Part shown: one piece after another, positions 51,650 to 60,715 of the stretch
Layout of the letters: each line of letters begins with the position of its first letter
Numbering within the stretch: the stretch's first letter is position 1
Origin: Nostoc sp. JL34
GTDB taxonomy: Bacteria > Cyanobacteriota > Cyanobacteriia > Cyanobacteriales > Nostocaceae
Assembly: GCF_017114945.1 (NCBI RefSeq)
Contig: NZ_JABXKQ010000042.1
Span: 1-64,000, forward strand
DNA: 64,000 nt
Direction of reading: 5' to 3'
Notes under the pieces: generated by a model
Told to the model about the DNA's origin: nothing
What the model saw: only the letters and a program-made list of their open reading frames with translations
The model's database searches: none
Program-made: the position numbers and the translations under genes

Positions 51650-51672
51650 ATTCCCAGGCGAAACCTGGGAAT
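51650..51672 (+). terminator. Intrinsic terminator after the glycosyltransferase gene
   Basis: ATTCCCAGG and CCTGGGAAT form a perfect 9-bp stem around CGAAA, followed by CCTTATTTTTG. It lies 80 bp after the stop codon. Confidence 0.65.
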
Positions 51673-51744
51673 CCTTATTTTTGAGAGGAATGTCACATCT
51701 AAGCAGGCAAACTGTTTGGTTTTGGGTATGAGGAAAATTTAACA

Positions 51745-52491
51745 ATGCCAGTATTAACAACTCAAGCTAAGAAAGACAAATCCCTTCATAGAGAGGACTG
51801 TAAAACTCAACAGCACGGAGGCCATACTACTGCAAAGGTGCAATTGCAATCTGTAAGCAAGACCTATACTAACGGCACTCACGCCTTGTTGAATGCGAAC
51901 CTTGAGGTAAAAAAGGGAGAATTTCTGTTTATCACGGGGCCAAGTGGTTCTGGTAAATCAACGCTCTTGAAACTGCTGTATGGCCAGGAGTTGCCTACAC
52001 AGGGAGAAGTAATTGTTGATGAATGTAATGTAGCGGATTTGCGGGGCGATCGCTTGTCATTATTGCGGCGACGGATTGGCATTGTGTTTCAAGACTACAA
52101 ACTGATTACCCAACGAACAGTAGCGGAAAATGTGACTTTTGTGCTGCAAGCTCAAGGGTATACCCGTAAAGAAATTCAACGACGCCTAGAACCAACCTTG
52201 AAGCTGGTAGGTTTGCTGAATAAAGCTGACTGTTTTCCAGATCAACTGTCTGGAGGAGAGCAACAGCGGGTGAGTATTGCCCGTGCGATCGTTGGGACAC
52301 CACCCCTGCTATTGGCAGATGAGCCGACTGGAAATCTCGATCCAGATAATTCCTGGCAAGTTATCCAGATTCTCCAGAAGTTAAATTCCTTTGGAGCTAC
52401 AGTAATTGTTACCACCCACGATGAACAATTGGTGCGGCGATGCAATCATCCAGTAGTGCAAGTTCGCAATGGACGGCTGTCTCAAAAATAG
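51745..52491 (+). CDS. ftsE: FtsE cell-division ATPase
   Basis: This 248-residue ABC ATPase partners FtsX at the division septum and controls peptidoglycan hydrolysis. Walker A is [11 protein letters not shown], signature [14 protein letters not shown], Walker [15 protein letters not shown]; the [18 protein letters not shown] opening and [17 protein letters not shown]-loop are FtsE-like. An extra N-terminal stretch of about 32 polar residues precedes the domain. AGGAAAA sits before the ATG. No ftsX lies next to it, so the partner is elsewhere. Confidence 0.88.
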   Translation: MPVLTTQAKKDKSLHREDCKTQQHGGHTTAKVQLQSVSKTYTNGTHALLNANLEVKKGEFLFITGPSGSGKSTLLKLLYGQELPTQGEVIVDECNVADLRGDRLSLLRRRIGIVFQDYKLITQRTVAENVTFVLQAQGYTRKEIQRRLEPTLKLVGLLNKADCFPDQLSGGEQQRVSIARAIVGTPPLLLADEPTGNLDPDNSWQVIQILQKLNSFGATVIVTTHDEQLVRRCNHPVVQVRNGRLSQK

Positions 52492-52526
52492 TCATTAGTC
52501 ATTTGCAAAGGTCAGAGGACAAAGGA

Positions 52527-53300
52527 CTAATAAACATGGTGTTTGACTTTTGCTGATACAGGTACAAAAGTTGCTGCTGTTTTGGGGGGTAAAACTTGTA
52601 GGCGATCGCAGGCTTGTAAACTCTTAAAAGCTGCCTCTCGAACTACAACTTCTTCCTCTCGACTGAGTAGGAGTTGCAAGCATTCGACAATATCTTGCTC
52701 CACTGAAGAATCAACTCGCTTACGGCTGATCAATTTAGTTAGTTGACGTAGGGCAATTAACCGCTTCAATGGATCTTTTTCTGTTAAATTGACCAACAGC
52801 TGATCGAGGTAGTCTTCTTCTCGATTTTCATAAAAGTTGACAATTTGCCATACCAATAAAATTAAAGTTAACAGTGTTCCCACACCTTGCACAATAGCAC
52901 CAGCGGCAATCCAGGAACTGTGAGAGTCAACCCATATTGCGGCTGCCATGTAAGTGCTGACAGTAGCAAGACCACCACTGACGACTGCTAAAACTAACCG
53001 ACGATTTGAACTGTTTAAGAACTTACGTATTTTAGACCAGCGCAATTGCCAGTCCCACTCCTGCATTGAGTAAACCAATACCATTACTCCAACGCCGATC
53101 AAGAGAGCCAATAGCAGTTTCCAGTTCCACAACAACATGGCAACGACGATTGTCAGGAACCCAAGAAAGCCCCCAGGCCCAGAGAAGCGCTTAAATGTTT
53201 GCTGCTTTGTAGCTCCTTTTGTCTTGGATTTTGTCAGCGACCAGTTCCAGTTGGGAATCTGGTTGATCAATTGCTGCCAAGAAGATGAAGCCTGTGCCAC
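52527..53300 (-). CDS. Membrane protein with C-terminal helical repeat domain
   Basis: This is a 257-residue protein of unknown function. A basic N-terminus (QQTFKRFSGPGGFLG) precedes four hydrophobic spans at about residues 46-62, 64-80, 101-120 and 128-152. A soluble acidic C-terminal part (EEDYLDQLLVNLTEKDPLKRLIALRQLTKLI) has the helical HEAT/armadillo look. It is convergent with ftsE across 35 bp and shares no motif with FtsX. Confidence 0.72.
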   Translation of the reverse strand: MAQASSSWQQLINQIPNWNWSLTKSKTKGATKQQTFKRFSGPGGFLGFLTIVVAMLLWNWKLLLALLIGVGVMVLVYSMQEWDWQLRWSKIRKFLNSSNRRLVLAVVSGGLATVSTYMAAAIWVDSHSSWIAAGAIVQGVGTLLTLILLVWQIVNFYENREEDYLDQLLVNLTEKDPLKRLIALRQLTKLISRKRVDSSVEQDIVECLQLLLSREEEVVVREAAFKSLQACDRLQVLPPKTAATFVPVSAKVKHHVY

Positions 53301-53504
53301 AGTGTTTACCTACTTGATGATGAAATTACCTATTGTATAAGTTTTACTAGGGATGAAGAAAGGGTGAAGCCCCAAACTACAAGATGCCCGGTTTTCATGG
53401 ACGGATAGTAGACTATTACAGCACGGCGGAAATTAAGATACCATTTTCAATGGCTTAGAGCAAGGGCATAAAGACTTTTTAAAGTTTGAATTTTAGGAAT
53501 TAGC

Positions 53505-54089
53505 TTAAAAACAAAAACGAAAGCGATCAAGGGTGAATTGACCATCAAAAGCACAAAAAGTAATGCTGTAGATGTTATTCCCAGTTATAGATAATAAAGT
53601 ATTGGGGGAAATTGTCGAGTCTGAATTGGCAAGATTAGAGCCTGGTAGTGCAGTTTGAGCGAGCAGTTGGCGATCGCGATCGTAGGCGGAAAGCACTAGC
53701 CGTTGCGAACTAGTGACAAAGGCGCTAACCGAGTTAACGGGACGCAAGAAAGTAGCTTCTAAAAATCCGCTTTTGGGCGCTCCCATTAAGACTGTTAGCC
53801 CTGAATAGGTTGGAAATGCTGGATTTGATGGCTGTATTGCTAGAGAATTGTGAAAAATGACTCCCCAGCGTTCATACTGGCGCTCTACTGCTTCAAAATA
53901 CTTTAAGTCTTCTAAGTCTAAACAAATACAAGTAGGTACAGTCACTCCGGCAGGGTCAATAGCTGATTCGACCTGACCCTGCCAAGCTGAAGCTTTAATT
54001 TCACTTTGTATATTAAACTTGTCAAGCGCAAATTTAGCGTCTTCAATCGTTGGTAATTTATTTGATTGAAGAGTAGCCTGCTTTCCCAT
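53505..54089 (-). CDS. Hypothetical protein, beta-rich
   Basis: This is a 194-residue protein of no family I recognise. It has no signal peptide or membrane segment. The second half alternates short hydrophobic strands (SGLTVLMGAP, FLEATFLRP, SAFVTSSQRLVLSAYD, IYSITFCAFDGQFTLDRFRF), consistent with a jelly-roll or similar sandwich. The composition supports a real gene. It stands alone between two spacers of about 200 and 520 bp. Confidence 0.6.
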   Translation of the reverse strand: MGKQATLQSNKLPTIEDAKFALDKFNIQSEIKASAWQGQVESAIDPAGVTVPTCICLDLEDLKYFEAVERQYERWGVIFHNSLAIQPSNPAFPTYSGLTVLMGAPKSGFLEATFLRPVNSVSAFVTSSQRLVLSAYDRDRQLLAQTALPGSNLANSDSTISPNTLLSITGNNIYSITFCAFDGQFTLDRFRFCF

Positions 54090-54607
54090 GACATCCCGCC
54101 TTACTATTACTTAGACAATAATTAGATTAGTTATACATAAAATGCTATTTCCTCTACATATAGAAGTAGAATTAATAGCTTAATTAGAATAAGCGTTTTA
54201 ACTATTTTTGCCACTCAAAATTATTTATGCTTTTTTTGATAGATTACCATATAAACTTATGCTAGATTCACGGTTGAGTGATACTCACTACCATGAGAAA
54301 GCCTTATAAAACAGTAATTACAACGTTAAGTTACTTTTGATGGTGAAAAAAAATCACCAAATCTTTACAAGTAATCTAATAGTTTTACATCTACTTAATC
54401 TGACGGTAGCAAGAAGTCTTAAAGTGATTGGTTCGCTGATAATAACAATGAGTGGGGAGTTTGAACTAAACACGTAAATCCAGCGTAACTACAGAAGACG
54501 CAAGGACGCGGATAAATTATTAAATACTCTCTCCGTGTCATGGTGTCTCTGCGTACTAGGTTTCTTCTTTCACTTGTGTCAACGAATCACTACAGTCAAC
54601 AATACTT
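54090..54607. other. Divergent spacer
   Basis: 518 bp between two divergent genes. A GACGCGGATA...TCTCTGCGTAC stretch is typical repeat-like Nostoc spacer sequence. I recognise no RNA or regulatory site. Confidence 0.4.
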
Positions 54608-55504
54608 ATGTTTCAACCATTAGGATTTGAACAACATTCCATAAATACCTCACTAGGTAGAATGGTATATTATATTGCCGCTGGGTCACCTTGGCAGGAC
54701 AACGTAACTGCCAAAGATGATCGGGAAACTTTGGTGTTCCTACACGGCTTTGGTGGTGGATCTTCTGCTTATGAGTGGTCGAAAGTTTATCCAGCTTTTG
54801 CCGCTGAATATCGGGTAATTGCACCAGATTTGATCGGTTGGGGTAGGTCTGAGCATCCAGCCCGGAGTTATAAGATTGAGGATTATTTGACAACGATTCG
54901 GGAGTTTTTCGAGCAAACTTGTAGCGGGCCAGTAACTGCGATCGCTTCTTCTTTGACCGCAGCATTTACAATTCGAGTAGCAGCAGATCATCCTGATTTA
55001 TTCAAGTCTTTAATTCTTACCACCCCCGCCGGACTTTCCGACTTTGGTGAAGACTATTCCCGTAGTTTTTTTGCTCAGTTAGTTAGCGTTCCCATTGTTG
55101 ATCGTTTACTTTATAGCACTGGAATTGCTACTAGTGGTGGCATTCGCGGCTTCCTAGAGCAACGGCAATTTGCCCAACCCAATCGAATCTACCAGGAAAT
55201 TGTAGATGCTTATCTACAATCCGCTCAACAGCCTAATGCTGAGTATGCAGCACTGTCCTTTGTCCGTGGTGATTTATGCTTTGATTTATCTCTTTACATT
55301 CACCAGTTGACCACTCCTACTGCCATTATTTGGGGACAAAAGTCAGAATTTACAGGCCCCTCAATTGGTCGCCGTCTTGCCGAAATTAATCCCCAAGCGA
55401 TCCGATTTTTTCAAGAGTTGGAAGATGCCGGGTTAACACCACAGTTGGAATTGCCCGCAGTGACAATCGGGTTAATTCGCAAATTTTTGCCCTTGCTTAA
55501 TTAA
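54608..55504 (+). CDS. Alpha/beta-hydrolase-fold protein with altered catalytic residues
   Basis: This 298-residue protein has the fold marks FLHGFGGGSSAYEWSKVYPA, APDLIGWGRS and AIASSLTAAFTIRVA. The nucleophile elbow is A-S-S-L-T instead of G-x-S-x-G. The expected acid strand reads IIWGQKSEFTG and the usual G-H-x-P near the C-terminus reads DAGLTPQLELP, so the catalytic His is replaced by Leu and the Asp by a Ser/Glu position. It may be a non-enzymatic member or use other residues. No signal peptide is seen. Confidence 0.85.
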   Translation: MFQPLGFEQHSINTSLGRMVYYIAAGSPWQDNVTAKDDRETLVFLHGFGGGSSAYEWSKVYPAFAAEYRVIAPDLIGWGRSEHPARSYKIEDYLTTIREFFEQTCSGPVTAIASSLTAAFTIRVAADHPDLFKSLILTTPAGLSDFGEDYSRSFFAQLVSVPIVDRLLYSTGIATSGGIRGFLEQRQFAQPNRIYQEIVDAYLQSAQQPNAEYAALSFVRGDLCFDLSLYIHQLTTPTAIIWGQKSEFTGPSIGRRLAEINPQAIRFFQELEDAGLTPQLELPAVTIGLIRKFLPLLN

Positions 55505-55573
55505 TATCAAAAACGCTGTCCACGTTGTGGTTCCAGGATATTATGTAGCAATCCTGAATCATTGGTAATAAAC

Positions 55574-55642
55574 AAGATCCCCAACTTTTGAAATAAGTCG
55601 GGGATCTGCGGATTGTAATTCTCACAAATCAAATAGGATTGC
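55574..55642. repeat. 69-bp dispersed hairpin repeat, copy 2 (terminator-like)
   Basis: The first half is GATCCCCAACTT...AAGTCGGGGATC, a 12-bp stem with one mismatch at 55576-55606 between two convergent genes, so it can end both transcripts. The second half, TAATTCTCACAAATCAAATAGGATTGC, matches the minus strand of 39259-39327. Confidence 0.8.
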
Positions 55643-55674
55643 AAAAGAAAATATTATTAACAAAAGTGATAATA

Positions 55675-56208
55675 CTATTTGTCTTTCAATCTGATATCAA
55701 TAACAGTTGCATTGAAGTTGTAGTTAAAGCCTTCTAACTCAAATGGCATCCCAATTTTCACTTTACTGTTACCCAGAACTGGCCCATTTTCTGTAACTTG
55801 GGCTTTACCATCTAAAGTCAAAAGTAAATCTGTACTATAGTTGTTGGCTTTTGGATCTGGTAGTTCTTTAACAGTCCCATCAGGTTGAGAAACATTTACT
55901 GTTCTGGGTAGCTGTTGAACAGATTTAATTTCAATCTGTCCATAAGGTTGGTTGCGGATAATCACATTAGTTTTCCCGCCTTTTTTTAACCCGTTGTCAA
56001 TTAATTTTTCCGGGTCACGGACATTCAAACCACGAACTACTAAGTCTACTTCTATAGGTACTGTTTTCGCACCGACTTGGGCAACAGAACCAGAAGTGCC
56101 AGGAAAGACAAAGATGCCAAATATAACTAGCAGAATTACCAGCGCAGCACCTAAATCTAGGAGGTTGATTTTGCCGAACAAGCGACCTTTTGAATCTAAA
56201 ATAGCCAT
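55675..56208 (-). CDS. DUF4330-family protein
   Basis: Starting at the ATG at 56208 (MAILDSKGRLFGKINLLDLG) the product has 177 residues. One transmembrane helix at about residues 16-36 (LGAALVILLVIFGIFVFPG) is followed by an extracytoplasmic beta-rich domain (VEVDLVVRGLNV...VIIRNQPYGQIEI). This matches DUF4330, a cyanobacterial single-pass family of unknown function. A longer frame from 56337 adds 43 residues with no hydrophobic or conserved content. Confidence 0.85.
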   Translation of the reverse strand: MAILDSKGRLFGKINLLDLGAALVILLVIFGIFVFPGTSGSVAQVGAKTVPIEVDLVVRGLNVRDPEKLIDNGLKKGGKTNVIIRNQPYGQIEIKSVQQLPRTVNVSQPDGTVKELPDPKANNYSTDLLLTLDGKAQVTENGPVLGNSKVKIGMPFELEGFNYNFNATVIDIRLKDK

Positions 56209-56601
56209 AAAAACTTTTCCGAGGTAATAGCGAAGTAATTGATTGTAGCAAGAAGGTTTTCGATGGGAACGGCAATTTTCCCTATTTGGTAATAACTCAA
56301 AATATCTGGGGGTTGCGGTTATGCGACAGTTTATCACGAGTTCGTAAGTTCCAAGTCGAGGTAGGTAACCCTCAAACTTTTACCTGTTAAGACTGACGCA
56401 CCTAGAAAGTAAAATCTAGTGTTTAAGCCTGTCTCTAGAGAGAATCCCTAGCCCGCCGCAATTCGGTAGATTTGCGTAAGGATTATCTGTATCACAACTC
56501 CTTTGGTCTGGAGTTAAGAATGCAACTTAGAATACTCTAAATCCGTCTCCTAATTTGTCTCATTATTTTATGTTCTCCCGAAATAATCTTCAAAGCCTAT
56601 T
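56209..56601. other. Divergent spacer before the M48 gene
   Basis: 393 bp with no recognised element. It contains the leaders of the DUF4330 and M48 genes. Confidence 0.4.
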
Positions 56602-57465
56602 ATGTTCAACTGGAAAGATTTTGTTGCAAATTACCGTATATGGCGGCGTCGCTGGTATTATCCCCTAATTTCGGTGGTAGTCGCCCTGAGTCTGTGCCTG
56701 AGTACACCCTTGCCTGGAAGAACTTTAGATTTCTTGCCTCTTTTACTCCAAGGATTTCAGGCATTTCAGCTTTCTAATATATCTCCTAATCAAGAAGTTG
56801 ATCTCGGTAAGCAGATTAATCAGGAATTAGTCGGCAGTCAAGTCCGGCTTTACCGCAATCCTGAAGTTAATCGTTATGTAGATCAAGTTGGTCGGCGTTT
56901 AGCAGCTAATAGCGATCGCCCCGATCTCCCCTATACCTTCCAGATAGTTCAGGATGACGCTATTAACGCCTTTGCAACTTTGGGCGGCTATGTATATGTC
57001 CACACGGGTTTGCTGAAAACCGCAGACAATGAAGCGGAACTGGCAAGTGTACTCGCCCATGAAATTGGTCACATTGGCGGGAAACACGTAGTCAAACAGA
57101 TGCAGCAAAAAGCCCTCGAAAGTGGTCTATTAACAGCAGCTGGCTTAGATCGAAATTCAGCAGTGCAAATTGGCGTACAGTTAGCGCGAGACTTGCCACG
57201 CAGTCGTAAAAATGAATTTGAGGCTGATCAAAGAGGACTACGAACCTTGACACGTACTGGTTATGCCCAGTCTGGGATGGTTTCTTTTATGCAAAAACTG
57301 CTAAAAAAGGGTGGTTCTGCTCCAACATTTTTGAGTACACACCCCGGAACTAGCGATCGCATTGATGCCCTCAGACGGGCAATTAACTCTCAACCTAGTA
57401 ATGGAAAATATGGCTTGGATAACGCTAGTTATAAAGCTAATATTCGAGCATTAGCGGGGTCTTGA
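56602..57465 (+). CDS. M48-family metalloprotease (BepA/Oma1-like)
   Basis: This 287-residue zinc protease has an N-terminal signal or anchor (YYPLISVVVALSLCLSTPL, about residues 19-37), so it is probably periplasmic. The zinc site is HEIGH (His153, Glu154, His157), and the third ligand lies in NEFEADQRGLR (Glu about 213). The STHPGTSDRI motif near residue 252 is typical of peptidase M48 family C. BepA-type members process outer-membrane proteins. Here that is inference from family only. Confidence 0.93.
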   Translation: MFNWKDFVANYRIWRRRWYYPLISVVVALSLCLSTPLPGRTLDFLPLLLQGFQAFQLSNISPNQEVDLGKQINQELVGSQVRLYRNPEVNRYVDQVGRRLAANSDRPDLPYTFQIVQDDAINAFATLGGYVYVHTGLLKTADNEAELASVLAHEIGHIGGKHVVKQMQQKALESGLLTAAGLDRNSAVQIGVQLARDLPRSRKNEFEADQRGLRTLTRTGYAQSGMVSFMQKLLKKGGSAPTFLSTHPGTSDRIDALRRAINSQPSNGKYGLDNASYKANIRALAGS

Positions 57466-57550
57466 GGGAATTGGGCATTGGGAAAGGGAAGGCAGAAGTT
57501 CTTGAATTTTGAATTGATTTCTCCCCACTCCCCCTCATCTCAAATATTGC

Positions 57551-58306
57551 TCAATTCTGATTGCGGCGATCGACTTTGATTTTGGCTGGATCAACGTTAA
57601 TTACAACCTCTTCTAAAGGCAAGGTACGGATATAGTTTTTAAAGATATTAACTTGATAAACCAAATGATTTGTGACATCCAGTCCAGTCAACCAGCCACT
57701 ACGGGGATGATAAGCGCCAGTATCTATGTCTAGCCATCCCTGTCCTTGTGCCAGTTTCCCAGGAGAAACTCCCGGCAGGGTAAAGGTAATGGTGTGACCG
57801 ATGATAATTTGCTTATCTGGGAAGTAGGGTTTTTCAATGCTGTGAAATTCCTCTCGTATCCAGCACAGTTCATCGGCAGTTTGTTCTATCACCGACTTAG
57901 AAGGGTCAACACCAGCATGAGTTAACCAAATGTCTCCCAAGTCAAGGTATGTAGGTAAAGTTTTTAACCAATCCAGATGGTCATCAGGAATTGGAGCCTC
58001 TTGGTAACTGGCCACGGTAGCTTGCCCTCCACCATACAGCCATGCTTGCATCGTTGAAGAGGAAGTCCTTTCATTGGTCAGAATGTTTAATAACATCTGC
58101 TCATGATTTCCTAGCAAACATGGGTAGTTATTTCGCTTGACAAAATTAACTACTTGTGCGCTATGAGGCCCGCGATCAATTAAGTCTCCCAGAAAATAGA
58201 TTTGATCATCTGACGTGGGGGCGATCGCCTCCAACAATGTCATTAAACCTTCATAGTGTCCATGCACATCCCCAATTACAATTCGTCTGGGGCTAATTTC
58301 GCTCAT
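57551..58306 (-). CDS. PPP-type serine/threonine phosphatase
   Basis: This 251-residue metallophosphoesterase carries the three PPP motifs in order: GDVHGHYEGL, GDLIDRGPHS and GNHEQ, with the fourth His in IIGHTITF and WLDIDTGAY near the end. It is a small cytosolic relative of bacterial PrpA/PrpB and of diadenosine tetraphosphatases, so the substrate could be phosphoprotein or ApnA. The gene is convergent with the M48 gene. Confidence 0.9.
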   Translation of the reverse strand: MSEISPRRIVIGDVHGHYEGLMTLLEAIAPTSDDQIYFLGDLIDRGPHSAQVVNFVKRNNYPCLLGNHEQMLLNILTNERTSSSTMQAWLYGGGQATVASYQEAPIPDDHLDWLKTLPTYLDLGDIWLTHAGVDPSKSVIEQTADELCWIREEFHSIEKPYFPDKQIIIGHTITFTLPGVSPGKLAQGQGWLDIDTGAYHPRSGWLTGLDVTNHLVYQVNIFKNYIRTLPLEEVVINVDPAKIKVDRRNQN

Positions 58307-58593
58307 TGTCTCTTAGCTGCAATAGTTTTGGCTAATACTTCTGCTACAGTTTACGCTGTCTGCTTTCCGCAATGAAAGGTGAAAATACTGGATAATGTTT
58401 ATTTTAATTTAATTGTTGTACGAGTCATAAACTTAACTTATCAAATATATACAACGGCAATTGTTTTTCAGATATGACTTATAATAGCGATGGCGTCAGA
58501 CCAGCTTTTTTTGCTAATTTGAAATATCAGCGAATTTCATATACTTAGCGGAAAATTTAGGCTCTTGCCATATTGATCACTTTCAACTTCACA

Positions 58594-58878
58594 ATGTCAA
58601 AGGATTTCTCTACTGAAATTAGTTCGCGCATCTGCAAACACATGAATGATGATCATGCTGATGCTGTAGTTATTTATGCTAAAGCTTTTGGCGGTGTAAC
58701 AGATGCAAGTGCAGCCGAAATGCTGTCGATTGATGCACAAGGTATGGATTTAACAGCGCAAGTAAATGGGGAAACTGTACCAGTTCGTATTCAGTTTGAT
58801 CATGTATTAACAGATGCGGAAGATGCCCATCAAACTCTGATTGCGATGGTGAAGCAGGCGCGGGTGAAGGCTAAGTAA
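58594..58878 (+). CDS. DUF2470 (HugZ C-terminal-like) protein
   Basis: Starting at the ATG at 58594 (MSKDFSTEISSRICKHMN) the product has 94 residues; a TTG at 58573 adds seven. The hallmark is KHMNDDHADAVVIYAKAFGG followed by AEMLSIDAQGMDL and VRIQFDHVLTDAEDAHQTLI. DUF2470 is the C-terminal domain of HugZ/PNPOx-like heme-degrading proteins, where the His residues contact heme or flavin. Here it is free-standing with no oxidase domain fused. Confidence 0.9.
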   Translation: MSKDFSTEISSRICKHMNDDHADAVVIYAKAFGGVTDASAAEMLSIDAQGMDLTAQVNGETVPVRIQFDHVLTDAEDAHQTLIAMVKQARVKAK

Positions 58879-58982
58879 GTTACATAGGTTTTCAATTTAA
58901 TAGACTACACGCGTAGGGGCACAATATATTGTGCCCCTACAGTAATTTTTATTTCACTTATTTGAAAATTATTTTTATCTCT

Positions 58983-59042
58983 ATGCATAAAATTCTGTTT
59001 GTGGATTTATTTTCAGGAATAGGGGGAATTAGATTAGCCTAA
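58983..59042 (+). pseudogene. Stub of a DNA cytosine-5 methyltransferase gene
   Basis: The ATG at 58983 begins the first residues of a C5 DNA methyltransferase: motif I FVDLFSGIGGIRLA is perfect, and a TAA follows directly at 59040-59042. Nothing downstream in any frame continues with motif II, IV or the PC motif. It is a truncated relic of a restriction-modification or solitary methylase. An oppositely oriented 35-codon frame overlaps its end. Confidence 0.85.
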
Positions 59043-59136
59043 CATCAATAAAACGGTCTTGGTCTAGTCCATTCTTTGGTGTTGCTTTCACATTCACAAC
59101 GTAGGAGGCTTGTTTACTTCCGGAGCGAAATGGCAT
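59029..59136 (-). other. Short frame antisense to the methyltransferase stub
   Basis: ATG at 59136 opens 35 codons (MPFRSGSKQASYVV, KATPKNGLDQDRFIDV) ending within the methylase stub. It reads like real protein rather than random sequence but I know no matching family. It may be the fragment of a second gene joined at the same deletion. Confidence 0.3.
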
Positions 59137-59363
59137 AACAATTAAGGTAATTATGACTTTGAGTATCTATAATTAATTTTTAGTATTACTATTTAGTATG
59201 ACTTTATCATCATCCAAAATTTACTAAACTCATACACCTCATCTATTCTATATAGACAAATTACAGTAAAGTGAAAACATGTAGTGTCTTGCAGTCAGAA
59301 ATCGCTTTAGTCTATTTTTTTGACTACAGAAATTAGGCGGACACATGTTTTTGGTAATTAATA
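59137..59363. other. Remainder of the degraded spacer
   Basis: AT-rich sequence between the two fragments and the Tab2 gene. Nothing recognised. Confidence 0.4.
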
Positions 59364-60158
59364 TCAATTTTCTGACCGCAATAACCAAAAGCCGCTATAA
59401 GTCATACCAGAATCATCGGGTTGAACTAACAAAAAATGCAATCCTCGACTTTGCTGTTTTCGTTGTTCAAATGCTTGGGCTGCTGTTGTAACTTCTGGAT
59501 CTTCAAAAGTGGCAACAATCCATCTATCCACCAAGCCAGCTTCTAATATTAAGCCATCCGGTGCGCCAGAAATATAGTTCAAGGCTACAGAACGGGCTTG
59601 CTGCAACCACCGTGCTAGACGCATTGATTGCCGTCCACCATAAATTACTACACCAGGAACGGGAACTGTTGATGCCAAACCCAAATTGATCGGTTTAAGA
59701 TGTTCTGGGATGTGCAAAATGGGAATAGGGCGATCGCTAAATCTTGTTTCCACATCACTAGCAGCTAGAGTTGCAAAACGCCACTGTTCTCCCCAGAGGT
59801 TTTCTGGTAATGGCGCTGGGGGTGGTTTATCCAGCGCTGAGGGATATTGCTTTTCTTGTAACCACTGCTTTAACGCCAAGGTGTGGCGGGTAGGTTCGAC
59901 ATTAATACTTAAATGGCGTCCAGCCGCCTCAATTAAACTTAGAGACTGAGGACGAAACACCTGAATCACATCTGGCAATTTTTCGCCAGCAGCTAGCTCA
60001 AGTTGAGTCGCAACCCAATTAGAATTTGCTGCTGACTGGAGACAGGTGGCTTCATACTTAAAGCTGCGAGTTGCGTCACAAATCAACAACTCCCATAAAA
60101 CTTGTCCAGATGTATCCTGTAAGGGACGACGATAAAAATCAACCTGCCAAATTTTCAT
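59364..60158 (-). CDS. Tab2/Atab2-family RNA-binding protein
   Basis: Starting at the ATG at 60158 (MKIWQVDFYRRPLQDTSGQV) the product has 264 residues. The family wording is clear: WELLICDATRSFKYEATCLQ, QVFRPQSLSLIEAAGR, LPENLWGEQWRFATLAA and the closing GFWLL. In plants and algae Tab2 activates translation of photosystem I subunits; the cyanobacterial homologue is thought to affect photosystem biogenesis. The 12 residues before this Met are not family-like. Confidence 0.9.
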   Translation of the reverse strand: MKIWQVDFYRRPLQDTSGQVLWELLICDATRSFKYEATCLQSAANSNWVATQLELAAGEKLPDVIQVFRPQSLSLIEAAGRHLSINVEPTRHTLALKQWLQEKQYPSALDKPPPAPLPENLWGEQWRFATLAASDVETRFSDRPIPILHIPEHLKPINLGLASTVPVPGVVIYGGRQSMRLARWLQQARSVALNYISGAPDGLILEAGLVDRWIVATFEDPEVTTAAQAFEQRKQQSRGLHFLLVQPDDSGMTYSGFWLLRSEN

Positions 60159-60180
60159 AAGTGGGGAGTGGGGAGAAATC

Positions 60181-60212
60181 AATTCAAAATTCAAAATTCA
60201 AAATTCAAAATT
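60181..60212. repeat. Heptamer array AATTCAA
   Basis: Four AATTCAA units and a partial fifth directly upstream of the Tab2 gene, 22 bp from its start codon. Confidence 0.85.
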
Positions 60213-60340
60213 GAAGAAAAAGACAAAGGGAGATGTAGCTTCAGCTTTCCGCAGAGTGGAGGATGAGGGAGAGTTAAAACTGAAAGTTTCAAGTTCAAAG
60301 GCTCAACCTCCAAGCTCATCTCCCCATACCCAACACCAAT

Positions 60341-60610
60341 TTAAAAAGCCTGAATCCATTCTTTGACAGAATATTCAGTCCAGATGCCATTTTTCCAGTA
60401 AGGGTCATTTTCAATCAACTGGCGCACAGTGGCTTCGTCTTCAGCTTCGTAAATCCCAAAAACTTTTGTGACATCCTTGGTGGGGCCAATAGTAATCAGC
60501 ACACCGGATTCTTTCTGTTTTGCTAATCCGTCTAAATGAGCTTGACGGTGGGGGGCGCGTTTTTCGAGAACGTCTTCGCAGTAAGTTCCCCAGAGTACAT
60601 ATTTAGGCAT
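60341..60610 (-). CDS. YciI-family protein
   Basis: This 89-residue protein has the YCII fold: KYVLWGTYCEDVLEKRAPHRQAHLDGL with the conserved His residues, GVLITIGPTKD, EAEDEATVRQLIENDPYW and GIWTEYSVKEW. The His-Asp pair resembles that of small ferredoxin-like dehalogenases and monooxygenases, but the activity of most members is unknown. It is between Tab2 and pheT on the minus strand. Confidence 0.9.
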   Translation of the reverse strand: MPKYVLWGTYCEDVLEKRAPHRQAHLDGLAKQKESGVLITIGPTKDVTKVFGIYEAEDEATVRQLIENDPYWKNGIWTEYSVKEWIQAF

Positions 60611-60620
60611 AGCTAAGACT

Positions 60621-60655
60621 ATTTTGGATTTTAGATTTTGGATTTTAGATTTTGC
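60621..60655. repeat. Heptamer array ATTTTGG/ATTTTAG
   Basis: Five heptamer units alternating ATTTTGG and ATTTTAG, the last ATTTTGC, immediately upstream of the YciI gene. Confidence 0.85.
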
Positions 60656-60715
60656 AGCCAGTGCATAGGGGAGTGAGGAATTATTAATTTCTCACTCCTA
60701 GCGAATGACAAATGA

